From Parvimonas sp015257355 (GTDB lineage Bacteria > Bacillota > Clostridia > Tissierellales > Peptoniphilaceae): a stretch of 64,000 nt of DNA. The stretch lies in the NCBI RefSeq assembly GCF_050262165.1, contig NZ_CP189844.1; one strand, 5' to 3'. The position numbers and the translations under genes were made by a program. The stretch's first letter is position 1; each line of letters opens with the position of its first letter. The notes beneath the pieces were generated by a model, which saw nothing but the letters and a program-made list of their open reading frames with translations, was not told the origin of the DNA and did no database searches. Positions 46,783 to 56,159 of the stretch are shown in pieces.

Positions 46783-47455
46783 AATATCTCTCCTTTTTTT
46801 TCTATCTATAAACATAATAAATACACAAATAATAAGCAAAAAAGCACTTAACAAAATAGTTTTTAATCCTAAAATATTGCTAAATTTACTTCCTATAATC
46901 GCTCCGATAATAAAACATAATATAATTCCAAAGTACATTAAACTATATTCTAAAAACTTTTTATTTTTTGTGTAAAAATACTCTGCCAAATTATGAGTTC
47001 CACCTCTTAAATTCCCGATACACATTGTTGTAGAAAAATCTATTCCACATACTTTTTTAAAACTTTGAACTTGTATTCCACAAGCGAAAGATGTCATTAC
47101 ATTTGCTGTTTCATTCATATTTTCAGGAATAAAAGCCACACAAATAAGTAAAAATATCTCAAAAATAACGGCATTTTGTCGCCAATGTAATTTATAATCT
47201 CCCTTTTTTCTAAATAAATCAGCTAAAAAAATTCCAAGAGTAAAAAATGATATTGGAAAAACATATTTCAAACACATTGCCCAATTTCCTTGAGAAGCGT
47301 GAACTCCAAGTAAAAAACATATTTCCGGTTTGAGCATTTGCAAAAACCTGCCCTCTTAAGAGATATGAATATGCATCCATAAGTCCACCACTTAATGCTA
47401 AAAATATTGCAAGTTCAATAGATTCGGACATTTGCATTGCCTTTTTCATATACAA
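46763..47455 (-). CDS. YoaK/DUF1275-family membrane protein, frameshifted
   Basis: About 230 residues with six hydrophobic segments. ALSGGLMDAYSYLLRGQVFANAQTGNM (about 19-45) is the DUF1275 signature, a set thought to be transporters or permeases. After it the frame breaks; T6 should be T5 at about 47312, after which FLLGVHASQGNWAMCLKYVF continues. CIGNLRGGTHNLAEY is conserved. The C-terminus runs into trmL through an extra A near 46793; without it a stop falls at about 46763. Both breaks are homopolymer changes. Confidence 0.82.
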
Positions 47456-47538
47456 AACTCCTTATTAAATCTTCACAAGATAGTATAAACCAAAAATCTC
47501 CATTTTACAAGTTTTACAGTATAATATTTTTACAAAAA

Positions 47539-47560
47539 AGATTAGACTTTCGTCTAATCT
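47539..47560 (-). terminator. terminator of the ClC transporter gene
   Basis: Stem AGATTAGAC/GTCTAATCT, loop of 4, with T6 on the minus strand, overlapping the end of the gene. Confidence 0.85.
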
Positions 47561-49097
47561 CAATTATTTTGACAAATCTTTTGTAATTCTGTAAATGTAT
47601 CAAATAATTTATTTTCATTTACAAGAATATTTATTACATCACCATTTATTATTACAGTTTCACCATTTGGAATTATTTCTTCAACACCTCTATCGATATT
47701 TGTAATTAACATTCCCTTTGGAAATTCTACTTCCTTTATTTTTTTATTTTCAATTTCACTTCCAAGCTCGACAACAATACTCATAGTCATTTTTTCTCCA
47801 CATTTTGAAGTAGAAATATGTTCTTTTTCCATTAATCTCTCTAGTAAATATTCGTAAATTGGTAGAGATTTTAGATAATTTGGTATTGTATAAGTAATTA
47901 GACAAACAATTGAAAGTGGCAATAGATATGAAAGATTTCCTGTCATTTCAAAGATTAGAATTATTGAAGTTATAGGCGCTCTAACAATCGCTGTTAAATA
48001 TCCTGCCATTCCAAGAATAATAAAACTATTTATATAAATTGGATCTATGATTTTTCCAAAAATTGTTCCGATTGTAGCTCCTAAAACTAATATTGGAAAG
48101 AAAATTCCACCTGGAACTCCTGAACTAAAACAAATTATTGAGAATAGTAATTTTACTATAAAAAGTAAAATCAACATATAAATTGAAAAATCAACAGTTT
48201 GTAATTCTTTCATCAAGAAACCGCCACCACCTAATAAATTAGGCATAAAAGCTAATATAAATAAAGGTAGAACAAAATATGGAATAAGTTTAAACTCTTG
48301 TTTTAATTTAATTCATTCTATCTTGAACTTTCATAAAAAATTCCATCAAAAATATATAGAAAACTCCTAAAAGTGATAATACCACTGCAAATAAAATTAA
48401 AGTCCAGTAATTTACTAATGGCAATTTTTCAGACAAATTAAAATTAAAGACAGTTTCTGTTCCATATAGTATTTTTGAAACTAAATCCGCAGTTATTGTA
48501 GAAGCCATACAAACTACTAAAAGTTTTTTACTAATATGCCTATGTACTTCTTCAACTGCAAATAAAATTCCTGCAACAGGTGCATTAAATGCAGCAGTAA
48601 GTCCTGCACTTGCTCCACAAGTTATCAAAAACTTTTCAATAGTTTTATTTTTCTTTAGTTTTCTTGAAACTAATTTTCCACTCATTGCTCCAATTTGTAT
48701 TGAGGGACCTTCACGACCAACAGAAAAACCAGATAGAGCAGTTAAGCCTCCTCCAACAATTTTTGCAAATAAAAGTTTTTCTGGATTTGGATTGATATAA
48801 CCTTTTATTTTGCTGCTCAACTTGGGGTATTCCAGATCCCCCACAAAACTTTGACATCTTCTTTAATTTTGAAACTAAAAAAGAAATGAAAATAAGCGCA
48901 ACAAAAAGTAGTGGATAAATATATAAATGCTCTCTACTATAATTAATTATTGCTGCTAAAATTCCTTCTATTCCGTGGATTATGTAACGATATAAACTTG
49001 AAAAACTACCAGCTACTATCCCTACTAAAACACCATAAAAAAGTAATTTTAAATCCTCATCTCTTTGAGTATTAGTAATATTTTCTAAATTTTTCAT
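47560..49097 (-). CDS. clcA: ClC-family chloride channel/antiporter with TrkA-C-like tail, two frameshifts
   Basis: Membrane Cl-/H+ transporter. The three selectivity motifs are present: GGSGIP (about 86), SVGREGPSIQ (about 125) and GVPGGIFFPIL (about 330). About ten or more helices, then a soluble C-terminal domain (about 430-510: KKIKEVEFPKGMLITNIDRG) like TrkA-C. The frame breaks near 48810 in a CCCC run (one extra) and near 48300 (one extra A, joining VQDRM to IKLKQEFKLIPYFVLPLFIL). Reconstructed about 511 residues. Channel versus exchanger is undetermined. Confidence 0.88.
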
Positions 49098-49154
49098 AAA
49101 AACTCCTAAAAATTAATATCTTATAATTATTTTATCACAAAAATTATAATAAAA

Positions 49155-49180
49155 AAAGTTTTGATTATAATCAAAACTTT
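49155..49180 (-). terminator. terminator of the pseudouridine synthase gene
   Basis: Almost loopless palindrome AAAGTTTTGATTA/TAATCAAAACTTT followed by a T run on the minus strand. Confidence 0.8.
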
Positions 49181-49885
49181 ATTTAAAAATCTCTTCTAAT
49201 TCAGTATTTGTAATTTCTCGATATTCTCCAAGTTCAAGTTTTTCATCCAAACTTAGATTTCCAATACTAACTCTTTTTAGCTCTATAACTTCATTTCCAA
49301 CATATTCTAACATTCTTTTTACTTGATGGAATTTTCCTTCAGAAATTGTAAGGTAAATTTCTCTTTTTGAAATTTCTTCAACCTTTGCATTTTCAGTTGT
49401 AAAATCTTCTTTTTCAAAATATATTCCGTTTTCGAGACTTTCTATTTGATTTGATGAAATATCATCTCTTAAAGTAACTAAATATTTTTTTTTACTTTTT
49501 TTTCTTAGGATTTGTAACATTGTATGAAAATTTTCCATCATTTGTTAAAATCAAAAATCCAGTTGTATCTATATCAAGTCTGCCAACAGGAAATAATTCC
49601 ATGTTAGAGTATGGAAATTCTAATAATTCTAAAACTGTAGGAAGTTTTGGATCAAATGTTGCACTAATATAGTCCTTAGGTTTATTCAACATGAGATAAG
49701 TAAATTCCTTATATATTACTATTTCATCATCAAATAAAATTTCGTCTTTATCAATATCAACCTGTGTATTTGGACTTTTTTCAAACTTTCCATTTAGCTT
49801 AACTCTAAGTTTTTAAAAACTTTTTTATTTCACTTCTTGAGCCAATTCCCATATGGCAAAGAAATCTATCAATTCTAATTTTCAT
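49179..49885 (-). CDS. RsuA/RluB-type 16S/23S rRNA pseudouridine synthase, two frameshifts
   Basis: MKIRIDRFLCHMGIGSRSEI (from 49885) is the S4-like domain, continued after a break (one extra A near 49820) as LRVKLNGKFEKSPNTQVDID. Then MLNKPKDYISAT and VGRLDIDTTGFLILTNDG (catalytic Asp in GRLDxxTxG). A second break in an A8 run (49496-49503) leads to KYLVTL..., and GKFHQVKRMLEYVGNEVIEL near the end is the family's KxHQVRRM. The size, about 235 residues, fits RsuA. Target position is uncertain. Confidence 0.88.
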
Positions 49886-49886
49886 T

Positions 49887-50477
49887 TTATCTAGTGATTA
49901 ACTTATTGCTATCTGAAATATTCTTATATTTTAAAGCATATCTTTCAAATATACCATTAACAAATGCTTCTCTTATTTCATGATATAAAGAAACTTCTAA
50001 ATTAAATTCATTGAAATATTGTTTGTGTATATCATTATAAAGAACAAATTCTAATTCATTTTCTTCTTCTCTAGCTACACTTATTGAAACATCACATGGA
50101 AGTCCATCAAGTAATATATCCATTAATAATTCATAAGCATCCTTTAAAGATGAAACTTCTTGTTCTGGGAAAGTTTTTCCATATTCAAAAGCAACTTTTT
50201 TTATTTCTTCAAGTGAAATTCCTTTATCTAAAAGAGTTTTTACAATATATGCAAATCTTATTTCAACATTTGAAACAGCTATATGTAACCAGCCATGAAT
50301 ATTACTTTGGTCTATTACTTCTTCTAAATCTTTAGAATATAAGCCTGGAAATAGACTTTCAACCTCTTCCCTTTCTTCTTTATTTAAAAACTTTTCTTCT
50401 AATTTAAAAGTTAATTCTTGTGCGATTAAAATTTTATCATACATCCAAAAATGTATTGGTGCTAAAAATGCGCTCAT
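49887..50477 (-). CDS. conserved protein of unknown function
   Basis: A 196-residue soluble, acidic, helix-rich protein starting MSAFLAPIHFWMYDKILIAQ, with HGWLHIAVSNVEIRFAY in the middle (two histidines) and IREAFVNGIFERYALKYK at the end. I recall similar clostridial proteins of unknown function but cannot name the family. It overlaps the DMT transporter by one base and lies next to the pseudouridine synthase, so one operon is likely. Confidence 0.7.
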   Translation of the reverse strand: MSAFLAPIHFWMYDKILIAQELTFKLEEKFLNKEEREEVESLFPGLYSKDLEEVIDQSNIHGWLHIAVSNVEIRFAYIVKTLLDKGISLEEIKKVAFEYGKTFPEQEVSSLKDAYELLMDILLDGLPCDVSISVAREEENELEFVLYNDIHKQYFNEFNLEVSLYHEIREAFVNGIFERYALKYKNISDSNKLITR

Positions 50478-51358
50478 TATTTTTTTCTCCTTCTACCATC
50501 ACTATTTATTGACAATAATAATACTGCCAATATTATTAAACCACAACCTATAACTTTAAAAATTGTCATAGATTCGTTAAGGAATATTATACCCAAAATT
50601 ACACTTGTAATTGGTTCAAATGTGCATAATATTGAAGCTGTTGTTGCTCCACAGTATTTAACTCCAAGTTGTAAAAATGCATTACCAAAAATTGAAGTTA
50701 AAAATGATATTAAAATTGTAAGTATCCAAGCCATTGGTGTAAGTGCAAAAGTAAGTTGTCCCATTACTTTTCCTAATGCATAAAGACCAACTATGTTGAA
50801 TAAACTTATATAGAGAGTACATTTAAATGGATCCATATGTTTAAATCCACTTTTATCTAAATATACTAGGAATAAACTGTAAGTTACACCTGATAATGCA
50901 GCTAAAAATATACCTAAAGCACTTCCTCCTGTAACTTCATCAACTAACAATACAATACCTATCATTGAAAAAATAAGAGCAGCCATCTTTTTAAAAGTAA
51001 CTTGTTCTTTAAAAAATAAGATACAAATAAAATAAACTACACAAGGATAGATAAAATGTATAGTAGTTGCCATTCCAACAGAAATATAATTATATGATGC
51101 ATAAAGTGCTGTTGTAGTAATTCCAATTCCTAAAAATGAAAGTGCTATAAAATGAAGAAATTCCCTTTTTGTTATCTTCATAGGAGTTTGGTTTTTTCTC
51201 ATTCCCGCATATAAAAATGGCAATCCCAATAAAGCCCTTAAAAAAGTTAAGGTAATAGCATTATTTCCTCCGTCATAAGTAAGCTTTGCAAGTATTGGCG
51301 TAAAACCGAAAACAAAAGCAGAAATAATTGTATAAATAATACCTTTTATAAAATTCAT
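50477..51358 (-). CDS. EamA/DMT-family transporter
   Basis: A 293-residue inner membrane protein with ten predicted helices in two EamA repeats (about 5-140 and 150-285). FTPILAKLTYDGGNNAITLTFLRALLGLPF and ILCTFEPITSVILGIIFLNE are typical, including the PxxA/ExxxA pattern. Members export metabolites such as amino acids. Substrate unknown. Shares a base with the downstream gene. Confidence 0.9.
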   Translation of the reverse strand: MNFIKGIIYTIISAFVFGFTPILAKLTYDGGNNAITLTFLRALLGLPFLYAGMRKNQTPMKITKREFLHFIALSFLGIGITTTALYASYNYISVGMATTIHFIYPCVVYFICILFFKEQVTFKKMAALIFSMIGIVLLVDEVTGGSALGIFLAALSGVTYSLFLVYLDKSGFKHMDPFKCTLYISLFNIVGLYALGKVMGQLTFALTPMAWILTILISFLTSIFGNAFLQLGVKYCGATTASILCTFEPITSVILGIIFLNESMTIFKVIGCGLIILAVLLLSINSDGRRRKK

Positions 51359-51381
51359 AATTTCCTCCTATTTTTATTATT

Positions 51382-51846
51382 TTAAAAGAATTCTTCCAAT
51401 TCTATTTCATCATTTTTATTCCATCTAATCATCAATTCACTATGCTCATCATTTAGATATAAATCAAGAATTTTATCTATGCTATAGCTCTTTCCTTCAG
51501 CTTTTTTAAAATCTTCAATATCCATCCAAAAGAGTTTTCCCTCAACATTATCTTCTATTAATTTTCCTGAAAAATCTTCTGTATAATATAAAAAACCTAG
51601 TTCTCTTGTATCATTACTCTCAGCGACCCATGTAACAGTTCCCTTTAATTTTAAATTTTTAACTTTTAATCCAGTTTCTTCAAAAACTTCTCTAACACAT
51701 GAATCATATAGAACTTCACCATCTTCAACATGTCCACCAACAAAAGTAAGTCCTTCCCAACCATGTTTTTTTACTTTATCTAAAACTAAAATTTTATCTT
51801 TTTCTCTATCGTAAATCATACACATATTTACTAAAACTGTTTCCAT
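51382..51846 (-). CDS. Nudix hydrolase, MutT/8-oxo-dGTPase type
   Basis: A 154-residue protein with the Nudix box GHVEDGEVLYDSCVREVFEE then TGL (about 38-60), having the REVxEE core needed for metal binding. It begins with VNMCMIYDREKDKILVLD, like 8-oxo-dGTP diphosphatases of Firmicutes. Sanitising oxidised nucleotides is the likely role; the true substrate may differ. First gene before the transporter. Confidence 0.88.
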   Translation of the reverse strand: METVLVNMCMIYDREKDKILVLDKVKKHGWEGLTFVGGHVEDGEVLYDSCVREVFEETGLKVKNLKLKGTVTWVAESNDTRELGFLYYTEDFSGKLIEDNVEGKLFWMDIEDFKKAEGKSYSIDKILDLYLNDEHSELMIRWNKNDEIELEEFF

Positions 51847-52031
51847 AAATCCTCCGAATTTTTTGGCAAATAATTTTCCTTATATTATTATACCATTTAA
51901 GCCATTGAATTTTCAATACAAAACTTTATCGAATTATCTAAATTCTAGTAAAATGAGAAGATAAAAATTATACTTTGTCTTTGCTCTGAATTTATTGTAG
52001 ATACACATAGAAATTATATTTTTTATTTCTT
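51847..52031. other. AT-rich intergenic before repeat B
   Basis: Upstream region of the Nudix operon, no gene seen. It presumably holds the operon's promoter, which I cannot place with confidence. Confidence 0.4.
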
Positions 52032-52450
52032 TCAGAAATACTATTGCTTGTTTACAAGCAATAGTTGAGATCTCTCCACTCCGTTTCGCTTGGCTCAACT
52101 CCGGTCGAGATGACGTGTTTAGGGGTACTTCTTTTCTAATTGCTATGACGTGAACTATTTTGTTTTATAGCCTATATTTTTAAATAAGTTATTATATTTT
52201 TTTATTATGCTTTTTCTACTACATTTATACAAATAATTTGAAGTATATTTGCTTTTAACGTCTGGCTCTTAAACAAAGGTACTTCCTTTATACGTCATCT
52301 CGACCAATGCGAATCTAGCCCTAACTTTGTTTACTTGTAAACAAAAGTAGGTCTGACGCAAAGATTGTTCAAATCTTTGATTTGAGTACAATCGACTGTG
52401 GAGATCTCATACTTTTGCTTTAGCAAAAGTAAATGTATCGTAGATACATT
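52032..52450. repeat. mosaic palindromic repeat region B
   Basis: Head-to-head arrangement like region A. The left unit has hairpin CTATTGCTTG/CAAGCAATAG (52041-52064), TGAGATCTCTCCAC and GGTCGAGATGACGT (52102-52115). The right unit, inverted, has ACGTCATCTCGACC (52292-52305), the 47-base block 52312-52358 identical to 19093-19139, TGGAGATCTCA and hairpin ACTTTTGC/GCAAAAGT (52411-52430). A further small hairpin, AATGTATC/GATACATT, follows. No coding capacity. Confidence 0.82.
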
Positions 52451-52472
52451 GAGTGCCCGCTACACAATAAAA

Positions 52473-52495
52473 AAATCCGATAATTTATCGGATTT
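52473..52495 (-). terminator. terminator of the serS-carboxypeptidase operon
   Basis: Eleven-base-pair stem AAATCCGATAA/TTATCGGATTT with a T run on the minus strand. Confidence 0.88.
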
Positions 52496-52512
52496 TTAAT
52501 ACATTGTTTAAA

Positions 52513-53688
52513 TTATGGTAAAACTGTTTCAACTACTTCAAAAATTGTTTTGATAAGTCTTACAGTTCTACTTAATAGTCCAGCTTTGGAATAGTCTTCT
52601 TTAGCTACTAAGTCAACTGTAGCGATTACTTCATTAGAGTTTTTAATTAGAATTTCTCCAACTTTATCACCTTTTTTCAAAGGTAATTTCACTTCTCCAA
52701 CATTTACTTCAGTTGTATAGTTAATACCCTTCATTGAAACTCTTTCAAGATCTTCTTTAGGTACTAATTCTACATAACCATTACTTGCAGATTTCACATC
52801 TACTTTTTTAGTAAATTTTTCTATATCTATAAGTTTTCTAGTTTCTATATTTTGTTTCGCATAGTTAAGCATATCTTTCATATATTGTGCTCTATCTGCT
52901 TTAGTTTTAGCTCCCATTAGAACAGAAATAATTCTAAATTCACTTTCACCTTTTTTGATTTTCATTGTAGAAACTAAACAGTATCCAGCTTCGTCAGTAT
53001 GTCCAGTTTTTAAACCGTCAACTCCTTCAACTTCTCCAACTAGAGGAATTGTACTCTCTTTTTTAAAATTTCTTGAAGGTTGTTCTAAAACCGTTGTTTT
53101 TGCATATTCTAAAACTTCTGGATATTTTTCTATAATAGTTTTTGAAAGTGTAAAAATATCTCTTGTTGACATTTTATTGTCTTGGCCATTTTTTGTAAGT
53201 CCTGAAGCATTTGTAAAAGTTGCATTTTTAAGTCCAAGTTCACTTGCCTTATCATTCATCATTGTTACAAATTTACTTTCAGTTTCTCCAACTAATTCAG
53301 CAAGTGCAACCGCTGCATCATTACCTGAAACAATCATAAGACCGTCAAGTAAATCTTTAACGCTAATTTCTTCTCCTGCTTTTAAATCCAAACTGGATCC
53401 TTCTTCTGAACTTGCAGTTACTGATACTTTAACTTTATCTTCTAATTTAAATTTACCTTCAGCAATCTTTTCTTTTACTAAAAAGAAAGTCATTAATTTT
53501 GAAATACTTGCTATTGGTAGCGCTTCATCTATATTTTCAGCAATAAATAAAGCTCCTGAGTTAGCATCTCCAATTAAAGATGCTGTTGTTTTTTTTTCAA
53601 TTCCGAAAATTGCATAGGACTTTGCTGTTCCCACAAAACAAATCGAAAATATTAATGCTAAGCTAAGTAGCGTTTTTCTTAAATTCAT
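52513..53688 (-). CDS. D-alanyl-D-alanine carboxypeptidase (DacF type)
   Basis: Trims the pentapeptide of peptidoglycan. I start it at MNLRKTLLSLALIF (53688), preceded by AGGTGG; an in-frame GTG at 53697 is too close to serS. A signal peptide covers residues 1-27. The serine peptidase S11 motifs are SISKLMTF (SxxK, about 61), SGNDAAVAL (SxN, about 118) and KTGHTDEAG (KTG, about 224), followed by the beta-rich C-terminal domain (about 280-370) and a short amphipathic end that may bind the membrane. About 391 residues. Confidence 0.92.
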   Translation of the reverse strand: MNLRKTLLSLALIFSICFVGTAKSYAIFGIEKKTTASLIGDANSGALFIAENIDEALPIASISKLMTFFLVKEKIAEGKFKLEDKVKVSVTASSEEGSSLDLKAGEEISVKDLLDGLMIVSGNDAAVALAELVGETESKFVTMMNDKASELGLKNATFTNASGLTKNGQDNKMSTRDIFTLSKTIIEKYPEVLEYAKTTVLEQPSRNFKKESTIPLVGEVEGVDGLKTGHTDEAGYCLVSTMKIKKGESEFRIISVLMGAKTKADRAQYMKDMLNYAKQNIETRKLIDIEKFTKKVDVKSASNGYVELVPKEDLERVSMKGINYTTEVNVGEVKLPLKKGDKVGEILIKNSNEVIATVDLVAKEDYSKAGLLSRTVRLIKTIFEVVETVLP

Positions 53689-53697
53689 AATATCCAC

Positions 53698-54963
53698 CTA
53701 CTTTCTTATTTCATCTAATCCCATATATTTTCTTAAAACATGTGGAATTTCAATACTTCCGTCTTCTCTTTGATAATTTTCTAAAACAGCTGCAAAAGTT
53801 CTTCCAACTGCTAAGCCTGATCCATTCAATGTATGAACAAATTTAACTTTTCCATCTTCATCTCTAAATCTTATATTAGCACGTCTAGCTTGGAAGTCTT
53901 CAAAATTTGAACAAGAAGAAATTTCAACATATCTTCCATAACTTGGCATCCAAACTTCTATATCATAAGTCTTTGCACTTGAAAAACCAATATCGCCAGT
54001 ACATAAACAAACAACTCTATAAGGAATTTCTAAAAGTTTTAAAATTTCTTCAGCATCATTTGTAAGTTTTTCTAATTCATCATAACTATTTTCAGGATTT
54101 ACAAATTTAACCATTTCAACCTTGTCAAATTGGTGATTTCTTATCAAACCTCTTGTATCTCTACCAGCTGATCCAGCTTCTTGTCTAAAACAATAAGTAA
54201 AAGCTGTATAATATGTTGGAACTTTTTCAAATTCTAAAATTTCATTTGATAAAAGATTTGTAACAGGTACTTCTGCTGTTGGAGCTAAAAACATATCCTT
54301 TGAAGGAACATAGAACATATCTTCTTCAAATTTTGGCAATTGTCCTGTTCCATACATTGAATTTCTATTAATTAAAACTGGAACAGAAACTTCATCATAT
54401 CCTTGTTCACTATGTAAATCAAGCATGAAGTTTATTAATGCTCTTTCAAGTTTTGCTCCCTTGCCTTTAAAAACTGAAAATCTTGAACCAGAGATTTTTA
54501 CTGCTCTTTCAAAATCTAATATGTCTAAATCAACACCTAAATCCCAATGCGCTTTAACTTCAAAATCGAATTTTTTAGGTTCTAAAAACTTTCTGATTTC
54601 TACATTGTCTTCATCACTTTTTCCAATAGGAATTTCTTTGTTTGGTGTGTTTGGAATACTTAAAAGTTCTTTTCTAATTTCTTCATCTAAGTCTTTTACT
54701 TTTACATCAAGTTCTTTAATTTCATCAGAAAGTAATTTCATTTCTTTAAATAGTTCGGAAACATCTACTCCTTCTTTTTTTAATTTTGGAACTTGTTTTG
54801 AAACCTCGTTTTGTCTAGCTTTTTTATTTTCAACTTCAAAGATTATTTCTCTTCTTTTTTCGTCAAATTCAATAACTTTGTCAAGATTATAATTTCCAAA
54901 TCTTGAATTTAAACTTTCAATAACTTCCTCTTTATTTGCTCTAATTCTCTTAATATCTAACAT
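53698..54963 (-). CDS. serS: seryl-tRNA synthetase
   Basis: Charges tRNA-Ser, of which two genes lie in this window. The 421 residues show the N-terminal coiled-coil arm (about 30-100), class II motif 2 in FRQEAGSAGRDTRGLIRNHQFDKVE (about 260-284) and motif 3 in LNGSGLAVGRTFAAVLENYQ (about 377). Intact. It follows the AI-2E transporter by 2 bases. No T-box is seen before it, although the operon may start further upstream. Confidence 0.97.
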   Translation of the reverse strand: MLDIKRIRANKEEVIESLNSRFGNYNLDKVIEFDEKRREIIFEVENKKARQNEVSKQVPKLKKEGVDVSELFKEMKLLSDEIKELDVKVKDLDEEIRKELLSIPNTPNKEIPIGKSDEDNVEIRKFLEPKKFDFEVKAHWDLGVDLDILDFERAVKISGSRFSVFKGKGAKLERALINFMLDLHSEQGYDEVSVPVLINRNSMYGTGQLPKFEEDMFYVPSKDMFLAPTAEVPVTNLLSNEILEFEKVPTYYTAFTYCFRQEAGSAGRDTRGLIRNHQFDKVEMVKFVNPENSYDELEKLTNDAEEILKLLEIPYRVVCLCTGDIGFSSAKTYDIEVWMPSYGRYVEISSCSNFEDFQARRANIRFRDEDGKVKFVHTLNGSGLAVGRTFAAVLENYQREDGSIEIPHVLRKYMGLDEIRK

Positions 54964-54965
54964 AA

Positions 54966-56150
54966 TTAAACCTCTTTCTCTTCAAACTCTACAGCTGGGT
55001 TTTGTGTGGAATATCCCTTTTTTTCAAGTCTATCTTCTATACTTTCCTTAAGTGTTGTATAAATTACAACAAATACTGGAACGGAAAGTAAAAATCCAAT
55101 AACGCCAAATAAACTACCACCAAGTACAAGTGCAAATATAACCCAAAACGAGCTTATTCCTAAACTTTTACCAGAAACTCTTGGAGATATTACATTTGCA
55201 TCCAACATTGCAACTACTAAAACTATAAATATAAACCATAAAACAGTATTAATTGTTGAAGTGAAAAGTAATACTACAACTATTGGAATAGCCCCAAGAT
55301 AGCATCCAAACCAAGGTATAAGATTTGTAAAACCAAGTATGAATGCAAATAGAAGAGCATAATCAATCTTCATAAACATTAAAATTATATAGAATATAAC
55401 TCCAACTATTATAGCTCCTATTCCTTTTGCTAATATATATGATCTTAATGTAGAGTCAAATCTTTTTATAAGTTTAAAAGTAACTTTATTTGCTTTATCT
55501 GGAAATACTGCTATCATAAACTTTTTAGAAATTCTTGAAAAGTTTTCTTTATCATATAGTAAATATCCAGATATAATTATAGCTAAAATAATATTTAAAA
55601 ACAATGACACTACTCTAGTTGCAAAAGTTGCAACCCAAGGAATCATTTGTGTTAAAACAGTTGTTGAATATGTTGCAAATTCAGTTAATTTTCCACTTAT
55701 AAAAGCTCTAATCTCTGAACTTAATTCAATATTTTGCAACATATATTTAGCATTTTCTACTCCCAAATCAATGAAAGCAGGAGTTCTCTCTACAAACATT
55801 TGAATATTTGAGTAAAACTGTGGAATTATATATCTTAAAAGTAAAATTATAAAAGCAAAAAATATAAAATATGTAATCAACATAGAAAGAGTTCTTATAG
55901 TTTTATTTTTCATTTTTTTGAAAATTTCTAATTTCAAAAAACAGTTTTCAAAAAATTTTACGAAGAAGTTTAGAATATAAGCAATAGCTCCCCCTAAAAT
56001 AAACGGCATCAATACATATTTTATATTAGTAGTATATGAAATTATTGATTTCATATTTGAAAATATAAAATAACAAAGTATTGAAATTGTAAATATTAAA
56101 ACACCAGTTATTACATTTACTGTATTTTTTTGTTCCCAATTAAATTTCAT
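54966..56150 (-). CDS. AI-2E-family transporter
   Basis: A 394-residue membrane protein with about eight helices. The central conserved region FAFILGFTNLIPWFGCYLGAIPIVVV (about 270-295) and VLGGSLFGVIGFLLSVPVFVVIYT near the end are typical of the AI-2E/TqsA/YtvI family. Members move solutes or sodium; autoinducer export is shown for few. Located between dnaI and serS. Confidence 0.88.
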   Translation of the reverse strand: MKFNWEQKNTVNVITGVLIFTISILCYFIFSNMKSIISYTTNIKYVLMPFILGGAIAYILNFFVKFFENCFLKLEIFKKMKNKTIRTLSMLITYFIFFAFIILLLRYIIPQFYSNIQMFVERTPAFIDLGVENAKYMLQNIELSSEIRAFISGKLTEFATYSTTVLTQMIPWVATFATRVVSLFLNIILAIIISGYLLYDKENFSRISKKFMIAVFPDKANKVTFKLIKRFDSTLRSYILAKGIGAIIVGVIFYIILMFMKIDYALLFAFILGFTNLIPWFGCYLGAIPIVVVLLFTSTINTVLWFIFIVLVVAMLDANVISPRVSGKSLGISSFWVIFALVLGGSLFGVIGFLLSVPVFVVIYTTLKESIEDRLEKKGYSTQNPAVEFEEKEV

Positions 56151-56159
56151 AACTACCTC

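Noticed and set aside
46285..47343. Natural YoaK-TrmL fusion protein
   Set aside because: TrmL has its own ribosome site and TTG start, and removing one A from the A8 run gives the upstream gene a normal stop.
52955..53617. Plus-strand frame of 220 codons
   Set aside because: Antisense to the D-Ala-D-Ala carboxypeptidase, serine-rich low-complexity translation, no ribosome site.
54425..54892. Plus-strand frame of 155 codons
   Set aside because: Antisense shadow of serS.
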